Shown here: positions 16,614-26,725 of the stretch, one piece after another
Position numbering within the stretch: position 1 is the stretch's first letter
How the letters are laid out: every line of letters begins with the position of its first letter
Assembly: GCA_945874695.1 (NCBI GenBank)
Contig: CAMCHP010000030.1
Location: 1 to 36,123, forward strand
From: Chryseobacterium gleum
GTDB taxonomy: Bacteria; Bacteroidota; Bacteroidia; Flavobacteriales_D; Sanyastnellaceae
Reading direction: 5' to 3'
Length of the DNA stretch: 36,123 bases
Position numbers and translations under genes: made by a program
Notes under the pieces: generated by a model
Databases searched by the model: none
Seen by the model: only the letters and a program-made list of their open reading frames with translations
What the model was told of the DNA's origin: nothing

Positions 16614-17264
16614 CTACGCGAGCAGGTCGAGATCAAAACGCTTTCGCAACTCTTCGAGCAGTGGGTTCTTTTCAGCCATGCGAGCGTACTTTTCGCGTTC
16701 GGTTAAGAACTCTTTTCGAACCTCTTGCTGCTCTTCAAGTTCAATGCTCAATTGCAGCTTCACGTTATTGAGTGAGGCACGTAAACTCTCCAATAAAGCG
16801 CCCTTGCATTCACTTAAATCGCGCTCCTGGATGCGGTTTATCACTTTGAACCGAATAAGGTTGTCTTCAATACTGGGTTCAGCACCGACCAATGTTGTGT
16901 ACAAACTGCGCGGACCATCGGCAGCGTGATCTTCGGCATACTGTTTCCAAAAGGCAATCAATTTCGCGAGGTCAACCGCTTCTTCAGGACCTGTGGATGC
17001 AACGGGTTGTCCTTCTTCGGTTGCTATAGCTTGCACATCTGCAGCGCGTTTTTGCTCCAAATTCTCGTTGAGTCGATACGAATCGCTCGCGGCCACGCGC
17101 ACGGGCTCTGTCTGAAATAAACCGGCAGGAGCTTTCAACGGTTCAGCAGCTTTGCGCAACATACTGTCGGCGCGAAGTGCTTGTTCGGCAGGTGGGGTTG
17201 GGGTTTCGCCCTGTCGGGCGGATGCGCCATCAATGGCAATCAGCTCAAAGCGGCCTTTTTTTTT
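16614..17264 (-). CDS. dnaX: DNA polymerase III tau-specific C-terminal region (dnaX, -1 frame)
   Basis: This frame continues dnaX after the A10 run at 17256-17265, shifted by -1. It is open from the run to a stop at 16614, first as a Pro/Ala-rich linker, then as a conserved end (LIAFWKQYAED, and EKNPLLEELRKRFDLDLLA) typical of the tau C-terminus in Bacteroidota, which binds the polymerase alpha subunit. With one -1 slip the full tau protein is exactly 588 residues from the start at 18379. An ATG at 17162 exists inside it but has no known family start, so separate translation is unlikely. The alternative is a homopolymer sequencing error. Confidence 0.8.
   Translation of the reverse strand, partial: KKKGRFELIAIDGASARQGETPTPPAEQALRADSMLRKAAEPLKAPAGLFQTEPVRVAASDSYRLNENLEQKRAADVQAIATEEGQPVASTGPEEAVDLAKLIAFWKQYAEDHAADGPRSLYTTLVGAEPSIEDNLIRFKVINRIQERDLSECKGALLESLRASLNNVKLQLSIELEEQQEVRKEFLTEREKYARMAEKNPLLEELRKRFDLDLLA
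17202..17225. repeat. Palindromic element, copy 5 (in the tau linker)
   Basis: GGTTT, stem CGCCC, loop TGTC, stem GGGCG, GATG. The stem differs from the main type, but both arms changed together. It encodes SARQGETP in the -1 frame and lies about 30 nt downstream of the A10 run in the mRNA. Confidence 0.7.
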
Positions 17265-18379
17265 TCGCGAATGCGCGCCGGAATGGAGCAGAGTTTCATC
17301 ATGAGCAACTCGGTATGCAAACGCGGATTCTGGCTTGACCGGTAGTGCAAATCGGCCTCGTTGAGTTCGTGCAAGCAGTTTTGCAACAGCGGCAAATCGG
17401 CTTTGGCCGCCTGTTCCTTGAGGCGCAGTTTCACGTTTTCACTCACTTCGAGCAAATCAATGGTTGACGCATGCTGTCCGATGAGGAGTTGCCTGAAATG
17501 TTCTCCCAATCCTGTAATGAAATGACGAAGATCAAAGCCACGGCGAATGATCTCGTTCACCTCGCGAAGAACGGCAGGTATGTCTTCAACTAAAACAGAC
17601 TCTGTGACTCTGAAATAGGTATCGTGCCCCAACACATTGAGGTTGTCGGTTACCGCTTCGTAAGTTAGGTTGCCACCAGTGAAAGCGATGGCTTGGTCGA
17701 AAATTGAAAGCGCATCGCGCATTGCTCCATCTGCCTTCTGGGCAATCACGTGCAGAGCTTCGGTTTCGGCTTTCACACCTTTCTCTTCAACAATACGTTG
17801 CAAGTGTGCAACCATATCGTTCACGGTAATGCGATGAAAGTCAAAGATTTGACAACGTGACAAGATGGTTGGCAACACCTTATGTTTTTCGGTGGTCGCC
17901 AAAATGAACAACGCATGGGGAGGCGGTTCTTCCAAGGTCTTCAAAAAGGCATTGAAAGCATTGGTCGTAAGCATGTGCACCTCATCGATGATGTACACCT
18001 TATACTTCCCAATTTGCGGAGGGATGCGCACTTGGTCAATCAAACCGCGGATGTCTTCTACTTTATTGTTTGAAGCTCCATCGAGTTCAAAAATATTGAA
18101 AGCCCAATCGTCGCTGTGACCTTCAGGGAGTAGAATATCGAGGTGGCCATTGCCTGCATCGGCGGGTTCAACGATGCCCGTGTTGATGGCCCGAGCGAAG
18201 ATGCGCGCACACGTCGTTTTGCCTACCCCGCGTGGACCGCAGAACAGGTAGGCCTGTCCGATTTCACCTGTAGCAACGGCCTTTTTTAAGGTCGAAGTCA
18301 CGGCTTCTTGTCCAACGACTGTTTCCCAGCGTTGCGGACGGTACTTTCGAGCAGAAACGATGTATGCGTTTTGTTCCAT
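17240..18379 (-). CDS. dnaX: DNA polymerase III subunit gamma (zero-frame dnaX product)
   Basis: In the zero frame the product is 379 residues from the ATG at 18379. It begins MEQNAYIVSARKYRPQRW, the conserved DnaX start; the frame runs 30 codons further upstream but without family similarity. Walker A is GPRGVGKTT and Walker B is YIIDEVHML, followed by LKTLEEPPPHALFILATTE and the SRCQIFDF sensor region. It is the clamp-loader ATPase. The four cysteines of the usual zinc module between Walker A and FELDGASNN are absent; that stretch reads INTGIVEPADAGNGHLD. After the A10 run the frame reads KKKAALS and stops, giving a gamma-like form without the tau C-terminus. Confidence 0.9.
   Translation of the reverse strand: MEQNAYIVSARKYRPQRWETVVGQEAVTSTLKKAVATGEIGQAYLFCGPRGVGKTTCARIFARAINTGIVEPADAGNGHLDILLPEGHSDDWAFNIFELDGASNNKVEDIRGLIDQVRIPPQIGKYKVYIIDEVHMLTTNAFNAFLKTLEEPPPHALFILATTEKHKVLPTILSRCQIFDFHRITVNDMVAHLQRIVEEKGVKAETEALHVIAQKADGAMRDALSIFDQAIAFTGGNLTYEAVTDNLNVLGHDTYFRVTESVLVEDIPAVLREVNEIIRRGFDLRHFITGLGEHFRQLLIGQHASTIDLLEVSENVKLRLKEQAAKADLPLLQNCLHELNEADLHYRSSQNPRLHTELLMMKLCSIPARIREKKKAALS
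17256..17265 (-). promoter_or_regulatory. A10 slippery run for dnaX frameshifting
   Basis: Ten consecutive A residues in the mRNA sense follow CGCG and precede GGCCGC. The zero frame stops six codons later, while the -1 frame opens into tau. Downstream are a small hairpin (GCCAT-TG-ATGGC, 17226-17237) and a GC palindrome (17202-17225). A-runs drive ribosomal or transcriptional slippage in dnaX of other bacteria, so this is a plausible programmed site. Confidence 0.65.
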
Positions 18380-18389
18380 CTTGCAACTG

Positions 18390-18397
18390 CAAATATC
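18390..18397 (-). promoter_or_regulatory. Possible dnaX -7 box
   Basis: On the minus strand GATATTTG differs from TAnnTTTG at the first base. It ends 10 nt before the dnaX ATG. No clear -33 box is seen. Confidence 0.35.
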
Positions 18398-18494
18398 GGA
18401 TGAGTTACCTGAAAATCCTATGCGAGTTATCCACAACTTCAACCCCTCCATTTCCAGAGATGGACGCACAAAAGGTATTGAATACCGATAATGC

Positions 18495-18525
18495 TTTGGA
18501 GATCTGAGAATAAATTGTACTTTTG
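18495..18525 (+). promoter_or_regulatory. Promoter of rpsF-rpsR-rplI
   Basis: TTTG (18495-18498), a 19-nt spacer and TACTTTTG (18518-18525) match both Bacteroidota promoter elements. The ATG of rpsF follows 33 nt later. This is the best promoter in the window. Confidence 0.75.
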
Positions 18526-18558
18526 CACCCCATTTTAAGTTTTCAACACTAGTAATTT

Positions 18559-18903
18559 ATGAACCGTTACGAAACTGTTTTCATTTTAACTCCCGTGCTG
18601 TCTGAAGAACAAGCAGCGGAAACAGTTGCGAAGTTCAAAGGTCTCATCACAAAGGGCGGCAATAAGATCGTTCATGAGGAGAACTGGGGGCTTCGGAAGC
18701 TGGCTTATCCTATCCAAAAGAAAACCACAGGGTTTTACTACCTCGTGGAATTCGAAGGCGCACCCGATTTCATTCGTCCATTCGAAACTGAGTTTCGTCG
18801 TGACGAGCGAGTTTTGCGCTTTTTGACTACACGCATGGACAAGTTCCACGTGATTTATGCTGAAAAGCGTCGCAGTGGCGCTTCAACCGCACAGAACGCC
18901 TAA
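18559..18903 (+). CDS. rpsF: 30S ribosomal protein S6
   Basis: This 114-residue protein begins [18 protein letters not shown], the standard S6 start, and carries the [12 protein letters not shown] segment and a basic C-terminus. S6 binds S18 and the central domain of 16S rRNA. It is the first gene of the conserved S6-S18-L9 operon, preceded by a strong TTTG-N19-TACTTTTG promoter. S6 operons are often autoregulated by an S6:S18-binding mRNA leader; the leader here is short, and I see no obvious structure that would prove this. Confidence 0.98.
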   Translation: MNRYETVFILTPVLSEEQAAETVAKFKGLITKGGNKIVHEENWGLRKLAYPIQKKTTGFYYLVEFEGAPDFIRPFETEFRRDERVLRFLTTRMDKFHVIYAEKRRSGASTAQNA

Positions 18904-18929
18904 TTCCGAACCTCTTTAAAAAAACCATT

Positions 18930-19196
18930 ATGGCCGCAAAAGGAGATATCCGCTACCTGAATCCGATTAACATCGACACGCAGCGCGATAAATACTGCCG
19001 CTTCAAAAAAGCAGGCATCAAATACATCGATTACAAAGACGCCGACTTCCTACTCAAGCTTTGCAACGAGCAAGGGAAAATCCTTCCACGTCGCTTAACT
19101 GGCACTTCGATGAAGTACCAGCGCAAAGTAGCACAGGCAATCAATAAAGCGCGTCATTTGGCTCTTATGCCATACGTTGCTGACATGTTGAAATAA
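18930..19196 (+). CDS. rpsR: 30S ribosomal protein S18
   Basis: This 88-residue protein contains the conserved [28 protein letters not shown] block and the [11 protein letters not shown]-terminus of S18. It pairs with S6 on the small-subunit platform. It lies 26 nt after rpsF and 15 nt before rplI in the same transcript. Confidence 0.98.
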   Translation: MAAKGDIRYLNPINIDTQRDKYCRFKKAGIKYIDYKDADFLLKLCNEQGKILPRRLTGTSMKYQRKVAQAINKARHLALMPYVADMLK

Positions 19197-19211
19197 TAGA
19201 ACTGAACTGTC

Positions 19212-19658
19212 ATGGAAGTTATCCTCAAACAAGATATCGATAAGCTCGGATCAAAAGACGACGTTGTAAACGTTCGTCCGGGCTACGCTCGCAACTACCT
19301 CATCCCACAAGGGTTCGCTGTAATGGCAACCTCTTCTGCGCTGAAAGTTCATGCTGAGAACCAACGTCAACGTGCGCACAAAATTGAGCGCATGATGAAC
19401 GATGCGAAAGAACTCGCAGCGAAACTCGAGAAAATCACGCTTTCAATTGGAGCTAAAGCCGGTGAAAATGGTAAGATCTTCGGATCGGTTAATACCATTC
19501 AAATCGCTGAAGCGCTCGCGAAAGCAGGTCATGAAATTGACCGCAAGTTCGTGATGATCGAAGAAGATACCATCAAGCAACTTGGTGAGTACGAAGCGCG
19601 CGTGAAAGTTTACAAAAATGTAATTGCAACCGTGAAATTTGTCGTTGTCGGCGAATAA
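19212..19658 (+). CDS. rplI: 50S ribosomal protein L9
   Basis: This 148-residue protein shows the L9 N-domain (MEVILKQDIDKLGSKDDVVNVRPGYARNYLIP in outline, with GYARNYLIP conserved), a long helix and the C-domain with GKIFGSVN. L9 binds 23S rRNA at the base of the L1 stalk and helps keep the reading frame. It is the last gene of the operon and is followed by a strong terminator at 19682-19709. Confidence 0.98.
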   Translation: MEVILKQDIDKLGSKDDVVNVRPGYARNYLIPQGFAVMATSSALKVHAENQRQRAHKIERMMNDAKELAAKLEKITLSIGAKAGENGKIFGSVNTIQIAEALAKAGHEIDRKFVMIEEDTIKQLGEYEARVKVYKNVIATVKFVVVGE

Positions 19659-19681
19659 CGCAAAGCAATATCCTACTGAAG

Positions 19682-19709
19682 AAAGGCGCCAATTATGGTG
19701 CCTTTTTTT
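19682..19709 (+). terminator. Rho-independent terminator after rplI
   Basis: A 9-bp stem (AAAGGCGCC with GGTGCCTTT, one G-T pair) with a 6-nt loop is followed by a run of T. It overlaps the last codons of the convergent SdpI-like gene, which ends at 19693. Confidence 0.85.
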
Positions 19710-20049
19710 CTTCCCCCTGTTCAAAACGTCGCTTGAGTGCCCGCTCAACCCGAATGATCATCAGTACCACACCGCCAATCAGGGGAATCAGCCCGAAGGC
19801 AAATGCTTGCAATTCTCCAAAAGGAAGAATGCAACCCAACGGAGACATCGCCATCAATGCGGCTCCCAGTTTCAAGAGCTCGATGGAACCATAACGTTGG
19901 GCAAAAACCCAAGCTGCTTCGCTCTGCATCGACCGCCGTGTGCGGTATCCATACGACCAATTGATTTTCTTCGGCGGGAATTTCAATTGCACCAATGAAG
20001 CAATTACAAAAATGGCTCCCGTAAGCAAGGGGATCAACAACACGCACAT
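19693..20049 (-). CDS. SdpI-family small membrane protein
   Basis: This 118-residue protein has three predicted membrane helices and the SdpI/YhfL signature GYRTRRSMQSEAAWVFAQ between the first and second. In Bacillus, SdpI gives immunity to the SdpC toxin; most single-gene relatives have no known role. No SdpC-like toxin or ArsR-type SdpR regulator is nearby, so an immunity role cannot be claimed. Its 3' end overlaps the rplI terminator. The start is preceded by a short AT-rich stretch without a clear -7 box, and the 95-bp tandem array begins 65 bp upstream. Confidence 0.8.
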   Translation of the reverse strand: MCVLLIPLLTGAIFVIASLVQLKFPPKKINWSYGYRTRRSMQSEAAWVFAQRYGSIELLKLGAALMAMSPLGCILPFGELQAFAFGLIPLIGGVVLMIIRVERALKRRFEQGEEKKAP

Positions 20050-20113
20050 AAGATGTAAATATCTCGGTATTTAACCACGTCAAACGATGCCGCTGAAATT
20101 ACAACATTTGTAC

Positions 20114-20493
20114 GACCACAGATTATTCAGATGCTCACGGATTACCATTGCAGTGAAACACCAAATAATCCGTGTAAATCCCTTCAATCTGTGGTCCACT
20201 GTTTGTTTGACCGCGGATTATACAGATGCTCACGGGATACCATTGAAGTGACACACCAAACAATCCGTGCTAATCCCTCCAATCTGCGGTCTACTGTGTA
20301 TTTGACCACGGATTATTCAGATGCGCACGGATTACCATTGCAGTGACACACCAAACAATCCGTGCTAATCCCTTCAATCTGTGGTCCACCGTTTGAGTGA
20401 CCACGGGTTATACAGATGCTCACGGATTACCATTGCAGTGAAACAGCAAACAATCCGTGTAAATCCCTTCAATCTGTGGTCCACCGTTTGTCT
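20114..20493. repeat. Tandem array, 4 units of 95 bp
   Basis: Units start at 20114, 20209, 20304 and 20399, exactly 95 bp apart, with about 85-95% identity by eye. Each unit is an imperfect inverted repeat: GACCACRGATT, 11 nt, CACGGATT, a 24-nt centre, AATCCGTG, 11 nt, AATCTGYGGTC. The array fills the gap between the SdpI-like gene start and the katG terminator. Short open frames inside it are not genes. Confidence 0.92.
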
Positions 20494-20501
20494 GCGGTAA
20501 T

Positions 20502-20530
20502 AAAAAAAGCCGGTTGTGTTCAACCGGCTT
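20502..20530 (-). terminator. Rho-independent terminator of katG
   Basis: A perfect 10-bp stem (AAGCCGGTTG with CAACCGGCTT, 20507-20530) has a 4-nt loop and is followed on the minus strand by a T tract. It lies 20 nt after the katG stop. Confidence 0.92.
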
Positions 20531-20549
20531 TCCCAACTCCACAAATTAA

Positions 20550-22859
<2,310 letters not shown>

Positions 22860-22871
22860 TCAGGAATATTA

Positions 22872-22908
22872 CAAAATTACGACATCGCAATCGATGTGTT
22901 TTATCGAT
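22872..22908 (-). promoter_or_regulatory. katG promoter and possible operator
   Basis: On the minus strand TAATTTTG (22872-22879) is a perfect TAnnTTTG box, 45 nt before the ATG. Just upstream, two copies of ATCGAT (22890-22895 and 22903-22908) sit 13 nt apart, over the region between the -7 and -33 positions, and could be a repressor or activator site. No regulator is assigned. Confidence 0.45.
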
Positions 22909-22949
22909 AATTCCTATTTCGCAATAAGTAAAATCTATGAAGCGGCTCT

Positions 22950-22971
22950 CATCCTGCCGTTAGGCAGAAAA
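22950..22971. repeat. Palindromic element, copy 6 (compensatory stem)
   Basis: CATC, stem CTGCC, loop GTTA, stem GGCAG, AAAA. Compared with the main type both arms changed (G to T and C to A), keeping the pairing. It abuts the stop codon of the MATE gene. Confidence 0.75.
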
Positions 22972-24387
22972 CTAAACCCGAGTCTTCTTCCACTTGCCGC
23001 GTGAGAACAACCACAGCGTGAATAACCCAACCGACGTCTCAGATGCGAAGACCGCCCAAAACACGCCCGTTGCGCCCTGATCGAGGTGCAGCGCCAGATA
23101 CCATGCCAGTGGAATCTGAAACATCCAGAAAAAAACGATGTTGATCAAGGTCGGTGTACGGGTATCGCCAGCACCGTTGAAAGCGTTCACAGACACCATC
23201 CACCAGCCGTAAACAAAGTACGAGTACGACAAGATGCGAATCCACTGCGAGCCGATGGCGATCACCTCGGGGTCATCTGAAAAAATTGCAACCAATTCGC
23301 GGCTGAACAGCAGATACACAATGGATACGGCGATTAAGAAGATCATGTTGTAGACGCCGATTTTCCAAACGCTCGACTCGGCGCGGTCGGGCTGATTCGC
23401 TCCCAGATTCTGGCCCACTAAGGTCGCTGCGGCATTAGCTAATCCGTGCGCGGGGAGCATAGTGAACATCATGATTCGAATGGTAATCGTAGCGCCTGCG
23501 ATGGCTTCGCTGCTGATCTCGGCCAAAATGCGCATGAGGAAAATCCAGGAGGTCATAGCAACGAGCATTTGTCCAATGCCGCCCACCGAGGTTTTGAGGA
23601 TATTGAGCATGGCCGCAGACTCGATGCGAACCTGGCTCCGAAGAATCTTCAAGTGTTTGCTTCCACGGATGAGCATATGCACTTGCAATGCCACCCCGAT
23701 TGCGCGTCCGATAACCGACGCAATCGCAGCGCCTTCAATCCCAAGGGCGGGTATTGGACCAAGACCAAAAATCAAAAGGGGATCAAGTATGATATTAAAC
23801 AGGTTGGCAACGATAAGCACGCGCATAGCAACAGCTGCGTCACCTGCACCCCGAAAGATAGCATTGACGACGAACAACAACATGATTACGGCGTTGAACC
23901 CGAGCATCCATTGGGTGTATCGATACCCTTCCTTGATCACCCAAGGATCAGCGCCCATGATGGTGAGTAGCTCGCGCGAAAAGAAGAATCCTGCAATGGC
24001 AAATGGCAAAGATGCCAAAAGACCAATCAATATCGCTTGAACTGCCGCGAGGCCCGCTTCTTTTTCGCGCTTCTCGCCCACACGCCGGGCGATAACTGCA
24101 GTCACAGCCATCGATAAACCAATCCCGACCGCGTACAAAAGAAAGAGATAGGTTTCGGTTAAACCGACCGTAGCTACTGCGGATGCCCCGAGTTTCCCCA
24201 CAAAATAGATGTCAACGATCGCAAAAGTTGACTCCATAATGAGCTCAAGAATCATTGGGACGGCTAACAAAAAGATGGCCTTTCGCAAGCTTATACGTGT
24301 GTAATCGGCTTCACTCCCACGTATGGCGTTGCGCAATTCATGCCAAACAGCGGTGCGATTCGGATTCGGGTCGAGCATATTTTCCAT
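22972..24387 (-). CDS. MATE family multidrug/metabolite exporter
   Basis: From the ATG at 24387 the protein is 471 residues with about 12 membrane helices in two homologous halves, as in NorM/DinF-type MATE proteins, which export drugs or metabolites in exchange for Na+ or H+. Motifs include VPMILELIMESTFAIVDIYFVGKLG in outline at the start of the first half and the FRGAGD and NGAGDTRTPT loops. The open frame runs 42 codons further upstream to 24513 and there overlaps the uvrB upstream region; those residues are not family-like. A palindromic element follows directly after the stop. The substrate is unknown. Confidence 0.9.
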   Translation of the reverse strand: MENMLDPNPNRTAVWHELRNAIRGSEADYTRISLRKAIFLLAVPMILELIMESTFAIVDIYFVGKLGASAVATVGLTETYLFLLYAVGIGLSMAVTAVIARRVGEKREKEAGLAAVQAILIGLLASLPFAIAGFFFSRELLTIMGADPWVIKEGYRYTQWMLGFNAVIMLLFVVNAIFRGAGDAAVAMRVLIVANLFNIILDPLLIFGLGPIPALGIEGAAIASVIGRAIGVALQVHMLIRGSKHLKILRSQVRIESAAMLNILKTSVGGIGQMLVAMTSWIFLMRILAEISSEAIAGATITIRIMMFTMLPAHGLANAAATLVGQNLGANQPDRAESSVWKIGVYNMIFLIAVSIVYLLFSRELVAIFSDDPEVIAIGSQWIRILSYSYFVYGWWMVSVNAFNGAGDTRTPTLINIVFFWMFQIPLAWYLALHLDQGATGVFWAVFASETSVGLFTLWLFSRGKWKKTRV

Positions 24388-24598
24388 AGCGTAACGGGTG
24401 AAGCTGAAAAAAGGCGTTGCGCCTTGGTCAAAGGTTGTGAAACTAAAAGAATTCACGCCGTGGTGAATGGAAAAATCATTAAAAGTTGATGAATTCTTGT
24501 TCCACGATCGCAAAGAGCTGAAAACTCGGGTAGATGAATCCTATCCAATTCCCTTACCTTCGTTGCCTCGACCACAGCTACTCCAAGCGCACACAGGC

Positions 24599-26623
24599 AT
24601 GTTTGATCTCGTCACTGAATTCCAACCTTCCGGCGATCAGCCGCAAGCCATCGCTCAATTGGTGAAAGGCATTCATGAAGGATTGCCCTATCAAACCCTC
24701 TTAGGTGTAACGGGGTCAGGCAAAACCTTCACCATAGCCAATGTTATTGCTGAAACACAGCGACCAACTTTGGTGCTCAGTCATAACAAAACCTTAGCGG
24801 CTCAATTATACTCAGAGTTCAAAGACTTCTTCCCGAACAACCAGGTTGAGTACTTCGTTTCGTATTACGATTACTACCAGCCCGAGGCCTTTCTGCCCGC
24901 CACAAACACCTACATTGAGAAAGACCTCAGCATCAATGAGGAAATCGAAAAATTGCGATTAAGTGCAACCAGCGCATTGCTGAGCGGCCGACGCGATGTG
25001 ATCGTTGTGGCCTCAATCAGTTGCATTTATGGGATCGGCAATCCAGTTGAGTTTCATAAGAGCGTAATTCCGATCCGACAAGGTGAACGCATCGGAAGGA
25101 ATGTATTCTTGCTGCGTTTGGTTGAAAGCTTGTACAGCCGAACGCGCGCCGAATTCAAACGCGGTAATTTTCGTGTGCAAGGCGATACGGTTGACATCTT
25201 TCTTGCGTATACTGACCATGCTTTAAGGGTTAGTTTTTGGGGGGATGAGATCGAGTCAATTGAAACGATTGACCCTGAAACAGGCGAGCGGCTTTTTGTT
25301 TTGGAGGAAGTTAATATTTACCCTGCTAACCTCTTTGTTACAGGTCGCGACACCCTGAATGATGCTGTTTGGCAGATTCAACAAGATATGGTGAAACAGG
25401 TCGATTGGTTCAAGGAACAGAAGAGGTTTCTTGAAGCGAAACGCTTGGAAGAGCGCACCTTGTATGACTTAGAGATGATGAAGGAAATCGGGTTTTGTCC
25501 CGGCATTGAAAACTACTCCCGGTACATGGACCGCAGGCAGCCCGGCGAGCGTCCCTTCTGTTTACTTGATTATTTCTCTCGTGACTTTCTTTTGGTGATC
25601 GACGAGAGCCACGTAACCGTTCCACAAATTGGAGCCATGTTTGGCGGAGACCGTTCACGCAAAGTAAATCTTGTCGACTACGGCTTTCGTTTACCCTCTG
25701 CACTCGACAACCGTCCGCTGAAATTTGACGAGTTCGAATCGCTTCTGCACCAAGTAATTTTTGTTAGTGCTACACCTGCCGATTTTGAACTTGAAAAATC
25801 AGAAGGTGTAATTGTAGAACAATTGGTTCGTCCAACCGGACTTATTGATCCTTTGATCGACGTAAGGCCTTGCACAAACCAGGTTGATGACCTCATCGAA
25901 GAAATTCGGAAAACCATTGCCGAAGGCGACCGTATACTGGTCACTACACTCACCAAACGCATGGCCGAAGAGTTATCCAAATACCTTGACCGACTGAACA
26001 TCAATGCGACTTACATTCATTCTGAAGTAAAAACCTTGGAACGGATCGAGATCATTCAAAAATTGCGTGAAGGCGCAATTGATGTGCTTGTTGGAGTAAA
26101 CCTTTTACGTGAAGGATTAGACATTCCAGAAGTAGCTTTGGTCGCGATTATGGATGCTGACAAAGAAGGTTTTTTGCGCAGCAACCGCTCATTGACCCAA
26201 ACTGCAGGGCGGGCAGCACGAAATATCAACGGCCGCGTAATCATGTATGCCGATAGCATTACCGATAGTATGCAAACCACCATTGACGAAACCTTGCGCC
26301 GGCGCGAGGTCCAGCTTCAGTACAACAGCGACCACGGCATAACACCGACTCAAATTAACAAGAAGCGAAAAATCTTACGCGAGCAAAGTGGCCTGAGCGA
26401 TGAATCAATGCGGGCCTACAGCGAAATGGAGCGCAATCCTTCAGAAAAACTTGCGGCAGACCCCGTGGTACAATACCTCAGCGTTGACAAACTTCAAAAG
26501 TTACGCGAACAAACCCGCAAACAAATGGAGAAGGCAGCGAAAGAAATGGATTTCATGGAAGCCGCTCGATTGCGAGACGAAATGTTCGCCTTAGATCAGC
26601 TAATTGTAGATAAAAACAGCTAG
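24599..26623 (+). CDS. uvrB: Excinuclease ABC subunit B
   Basis: From the ATG at 24599 the protein is 674 residues, matching the usual length of UvrB (about 670). It begins MFDLVTEFQPSGDQPQAI; the open frame starts 44 codons earlier at 24467, but the extra part is not conserved. Walker A is GVTGSGKT, the beta-hairpin shows YYDYYQPEAF, DESHVT is the helicase motif II, and QTAGRAARN is motif VI. A C-terminal UVR domain (MEKAAKEMDFMEAARLRDEM in outline) binds UvrC. UvrB verifies damage and loads UvrC in nucleotide excision repair. TACCTTCG at 24555-24562 is an imperfect -7 box. Confidence 0.97.
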   Translation: MFDLVTEFQPSGDQPQAIAQLVKGIHEGLPYQTLLGVTGSGKTFTIANVIAETQRPTLVLSHNKTLAAQLYSEFKDFFPNNQVEYFVSYYDYYQPEAFLPATNTYIEKDLSINEEIEKLRLSATSALLSGRRDVIVVASISCIYGIGNPVEFHKSVIPIRQGERIGRNVFLLRLVESLYSRTRAEFKRGNFRVQGDTVDIFLAYTDHALRVSFWGDEIESIETIDPETGERLFVLEEVNIYPANLFVTGRDTLNDAVWQIQQDMVKQVDWFKEQKRFLEAKRLEERTLYDLEMMKEIGFCPGIENYSRYMDRRQPGERPFCLLDYFSRDFLLVIDESHVTVPQIGAMFGGDRSRKVNLVDYGFRLPSALDNRPLKFDEFESLLHQVIFVSATPADFELEKSEGVIVEQLVRPTGLIDPLIDVRPCTNQVDDLIEEIRKTIAEGDRILVTTLTKRMAEELSKYLDRLNINATYIHSEVKTLERIEIIQKLREGAIDVLVGVNLLREGLDIPEVALVAIMDADKEGFLRSNRSLTQTAGRAARNINGRVIMYADSITDSMQTTIDETLRRREVQLQYNSDHGITPTQINKKRKILREQSGLSDESMRAYSEMERNPSEKLAADPVVQYLSVDKLQKLREQTRKQMEKAAKEMDFMEAARLRDEMFALDQLIVDKNS

Positions 26624-26711
26624 CCTACACAGAGCAAAATTTCTTGCACGCTTATTGTTAAGAATACAAGCATGCCAACGGAGATATACACCGCAGGTTA
26701 AAATGAATTTA

Positions 26712-26719
26712 TAACTTTG
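26712..26719 (+). promoter_or_regulatory. Promoter box of the lipoprotein gene
   Basis: TAACTTTG matches TAnnTTTG exactly and ends only 6 nt before the ATG at 26726, so the transcript would have almost no leader. The TTG inside this box could be mistaken for a start codon. No clear -33 box is seen. Confidence 0.6.
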
Positions 26720-26725
26720 AAGATC

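Noticed and set aside
16614-17162. Separate 182-residue gene downstream of dnaX
   Set aside because: Its sequence is the conserved tau C-terminus and the frame is open upstream to the A10 run, so it is part of dnaX rather than an independent gene.
19693-20049. SdpI-like gene as part of a toxin-immunity system
   Set aside because: No toxin, processing or regulator gene is adjacent; the family match alone does not support an immunity role.
20114-20493. CRISPR array
   Set aside because: Identity runs through the whole 95-bp unit, with no short repeats separated by unique spacers, and no cas gene is present. The same applies to 31936-32320.
24388-24598. Extended N-termini of the MATE and UvrB open frames, overlapping each other
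   Set aside because: Neither extension resembles its family; both proteins have typical lengths from the internal ATGs, which leaves a normal divergent promoter region.
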